DNA of 64,000 nt from contig CAJQUW010007086.1 in NCBI GenBank assembly GCA_907163375.1, positions 170,371 through 234,370 of the forward strand, written 5' to 3'. Below the pieces are notes generated by a model. That model saw nothing but the letters and a program-made list of their open reading frames with translations. It did no database searches and was not told where the DNA came from. Numbering within the stretch: the stretch's first letter is position 1; every line of letters begins with the position of its first letter. This DNA is from Prostheceraeus crozeri (lineage: Eukaryota; Platyhelminthes; Polycladida; Euryleptidae). A program made the translations under genes and the position numbers. Shown here in pieces: positions 62,701 to 64,000 of the stretch.

Positions 62701-64000
62701 TCTAAGCTGCTGACAGACAGAATCGGTTATAAGGGTTCATCTGTGTGTTTCTACATTACTACTATGTCTATGCCGTCACGTGATATCGCGTTCACCGCTG
62801 ACAATACGTTAACCTGTCACGCGTGCGCATTACAAGTAAGCGTATCTGAAACAGTGTGCGCACAAATGACTTAAATTTGAATTTTTCAATCATGTCTCAC
62901 GAGTTGGAGCGACGTGCAGCGGTTTTTGGAAGGTCTGCGTGCTGGTAAAACAGCTACCGAAATCATTGCTTTCTTTGGTTACTCGAAGTCCTTCGTCTAC
63001 AACATCCGGAAGGACGATGAGGCTGCACCAGACAAGGACCAAGTGACAGCAGAGAGGAAGCCCCACAAGCGGTCGATCCGACAGCAAGCGGTCCGAAGAC
63101 TTCCTGGAGGAGTTGAAGACCAACATTGCCGAGGATCCAGGACAGTCGATGCGGCATCTGGCTCTCAGAAGATGGACGTGGCCCGTTCACGACCATCCAC
63201 ATGTCCGTGCACCAAGACCTCGGCTTCCAGTTGTTCGTCCTACGAAGGCGCCAGCTGCTGACGGAGGCTACGCGGGGAGAACCGGATGGTGAAAAACCCG
63301 CAGGCCTGCTTCTCAACGACCATGAAGGCAGGAAACAGATGCTGGACTGCAGAGGTTCTGGCTCACGCAGGTGAGATGAGAACTTCGACTCTCAGGACCG
63401 TAAGGTGAACCGCCAGAACGACAGGTGGCTGTGCGAGGACCCTGCTGACGTCCCAACAGTGATGCACAGCAAGCATCCGGCATCCGTCATGCCGCCTCAC
63501 TTCTTTGAGAAGGGACTGCGCCTCAACGCGGATGCCTACATCGACGTCCTTGACTCGGTGGTGAAGCCCTGGATGGATCAAGTCGCCAACGGGAGAGACT
63601 ACGTGTTTTAGCAGGACTCCGCGCCGGCCCACAAGGCAAGGAAGACCCAGCCTGGTGCTACGAGAAGTTCCCGTACCACTGGTCCCCCGACCTCTGGCCT
63701 CTCTAGCTCTCCAGACTGCAATCCTCTCGACTACTACGTGTGGAGCGTGGTTGAAGCAGGTGTCAACAATAAGCCTCACAGCACTTTGGGAGCTCTGAGG
63801 AGCAGTATTGTCCAGGAAATGGAACAAATTGACAGAGGAACCCTGACCAAGGCCTGCTCCAGCTGTAGGCACTCCCTTGTGATGGTAGTGGAGGCCCAGG
63901 GCGGCCATTTTGAGTGAGGTTGACTTAAATAACTTTTCTTGGTCTTTTTTTACAAAATAAATGTGTTTTGGCACTAAATGGAGCTGTTTTGATTTGTCTT
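62663..64000 (+). mobile_element. GC-rich mariner-like element, right end outside the window
   Basis: TACAGGGTCCTTCCAGATAA at 62663 looks like a mariner 5' end at a TA site. The transposase follows and the sequence continues to the window edge, so the 3' end is not seen. Base composition over 62890-63920 is clearly richer in G and C than anything around it. Confidence 0.6.
62892..63917 (+). pseudogene. Mariner-like transposase, frameshifted
   Basis: ATG at 62892, then the N-terminal HTH (FLEGLRAGKTATEIIAFFGY). The first catalytic Asp lies in DENFDSQDRKVNRQNDRWLC (63375). PPHFFEKGLRLNADAYIDVL is followed by DYVF-stop-QDSAPAHKA (second Asp, 63615-63617), where a CAG-to-TAG change gives the stop. 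SPDCNPLDYYVW carries the third Asp (63729-63731). The nucleotide distance between the last two equals 37 intervening residues. It ends EAQGGHFE and TGA (63915-63917). At least four frameshifts and a nonsense codon make it inactive, but motif preservation is good. Confidence 0.8.

Noticed and set aside
1..64000. CRISPR arrays, prokaryotic operons, rRNA genes
   Set aside because: None are present. The spliced gene and the element content are those of an animal nuclear genome.

Overview
The window is AT-rich, intron-rich animal DNA, most likely from an invertebrate. Evidence for this is a gene with canonical GT-AG introns up to about 9.5 kb, Penelope-like, LINE, hAT, mariner and Tc1 relics, and a long satellite array. 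I could not place the species from the sequence.

Layout. Positions 2802-37634 hold one complete gene on the minus strand. I assembled it from ten exons by splice sites, reading phase and the known protein family. It encodes Sec31, the outer-coat subunit of COPII vesicles, at 1158 residues. Exon order on the minus strand is 37625-37513 (coding part), 37446-37357, 32500-32185, 22644-22507, 17960-17163, 15378-15238, 13435-12239, 11532-11110, 7547-7476 and 2990-2802. The joined coding length is 3477 bases and stays in frame throughout. The protein has an N-terminal WD40 propeller, a Sec13-contacting blade, an alpha-solenoid, a proline-rich stretch carrying the WNDPP motif, and a C-terminal helical domain.

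The introns are full of mobile-element relics: a hAT element with terminal inverted repeats and an 8-bp target duplication (intron 9), a long-TIR element (intron 8), a 117-bp-arm hairpin (intron 6), a LINE with a fold-back break (intron 4), Penelope fragments and hammerhead-like motifs (intron 3), and a tRNA-like sequence (intron 2).

The region upstream of Sec31 (37.7-64 kb) has no gene I can name. It contains a decayed Ty3/Gypsy-like integrase, two Penelope-like copies arranged head to head, a CpG-rich candidate promoter block (46.7-47.0 kb), and a 21-bp minisatellite split by a 1.3-kb element. It also holds a possible terminal exon of an unknown gene (about 51.0-51.1 kb), a roughly 5.2-kb array of ~290-bp satellite monomers (51.5-56.7 kb), a decayed Tc1-like element, a decayed transposase-like gene, and a GC-rich mariner-like element that runs to the right edge.

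The recurring theme is fold-back structure. At least eight inverted duplications occur, several carrying CTGANGA...GAAA hammerhead-like cores of the kind known from Penelope-like retroelements. No new multi-gene system is evident. The least ordinary items are these fold-back/ribozyme-like modules and the satellite-plus-flank module repeated on both sides of the Tc1-like relic.
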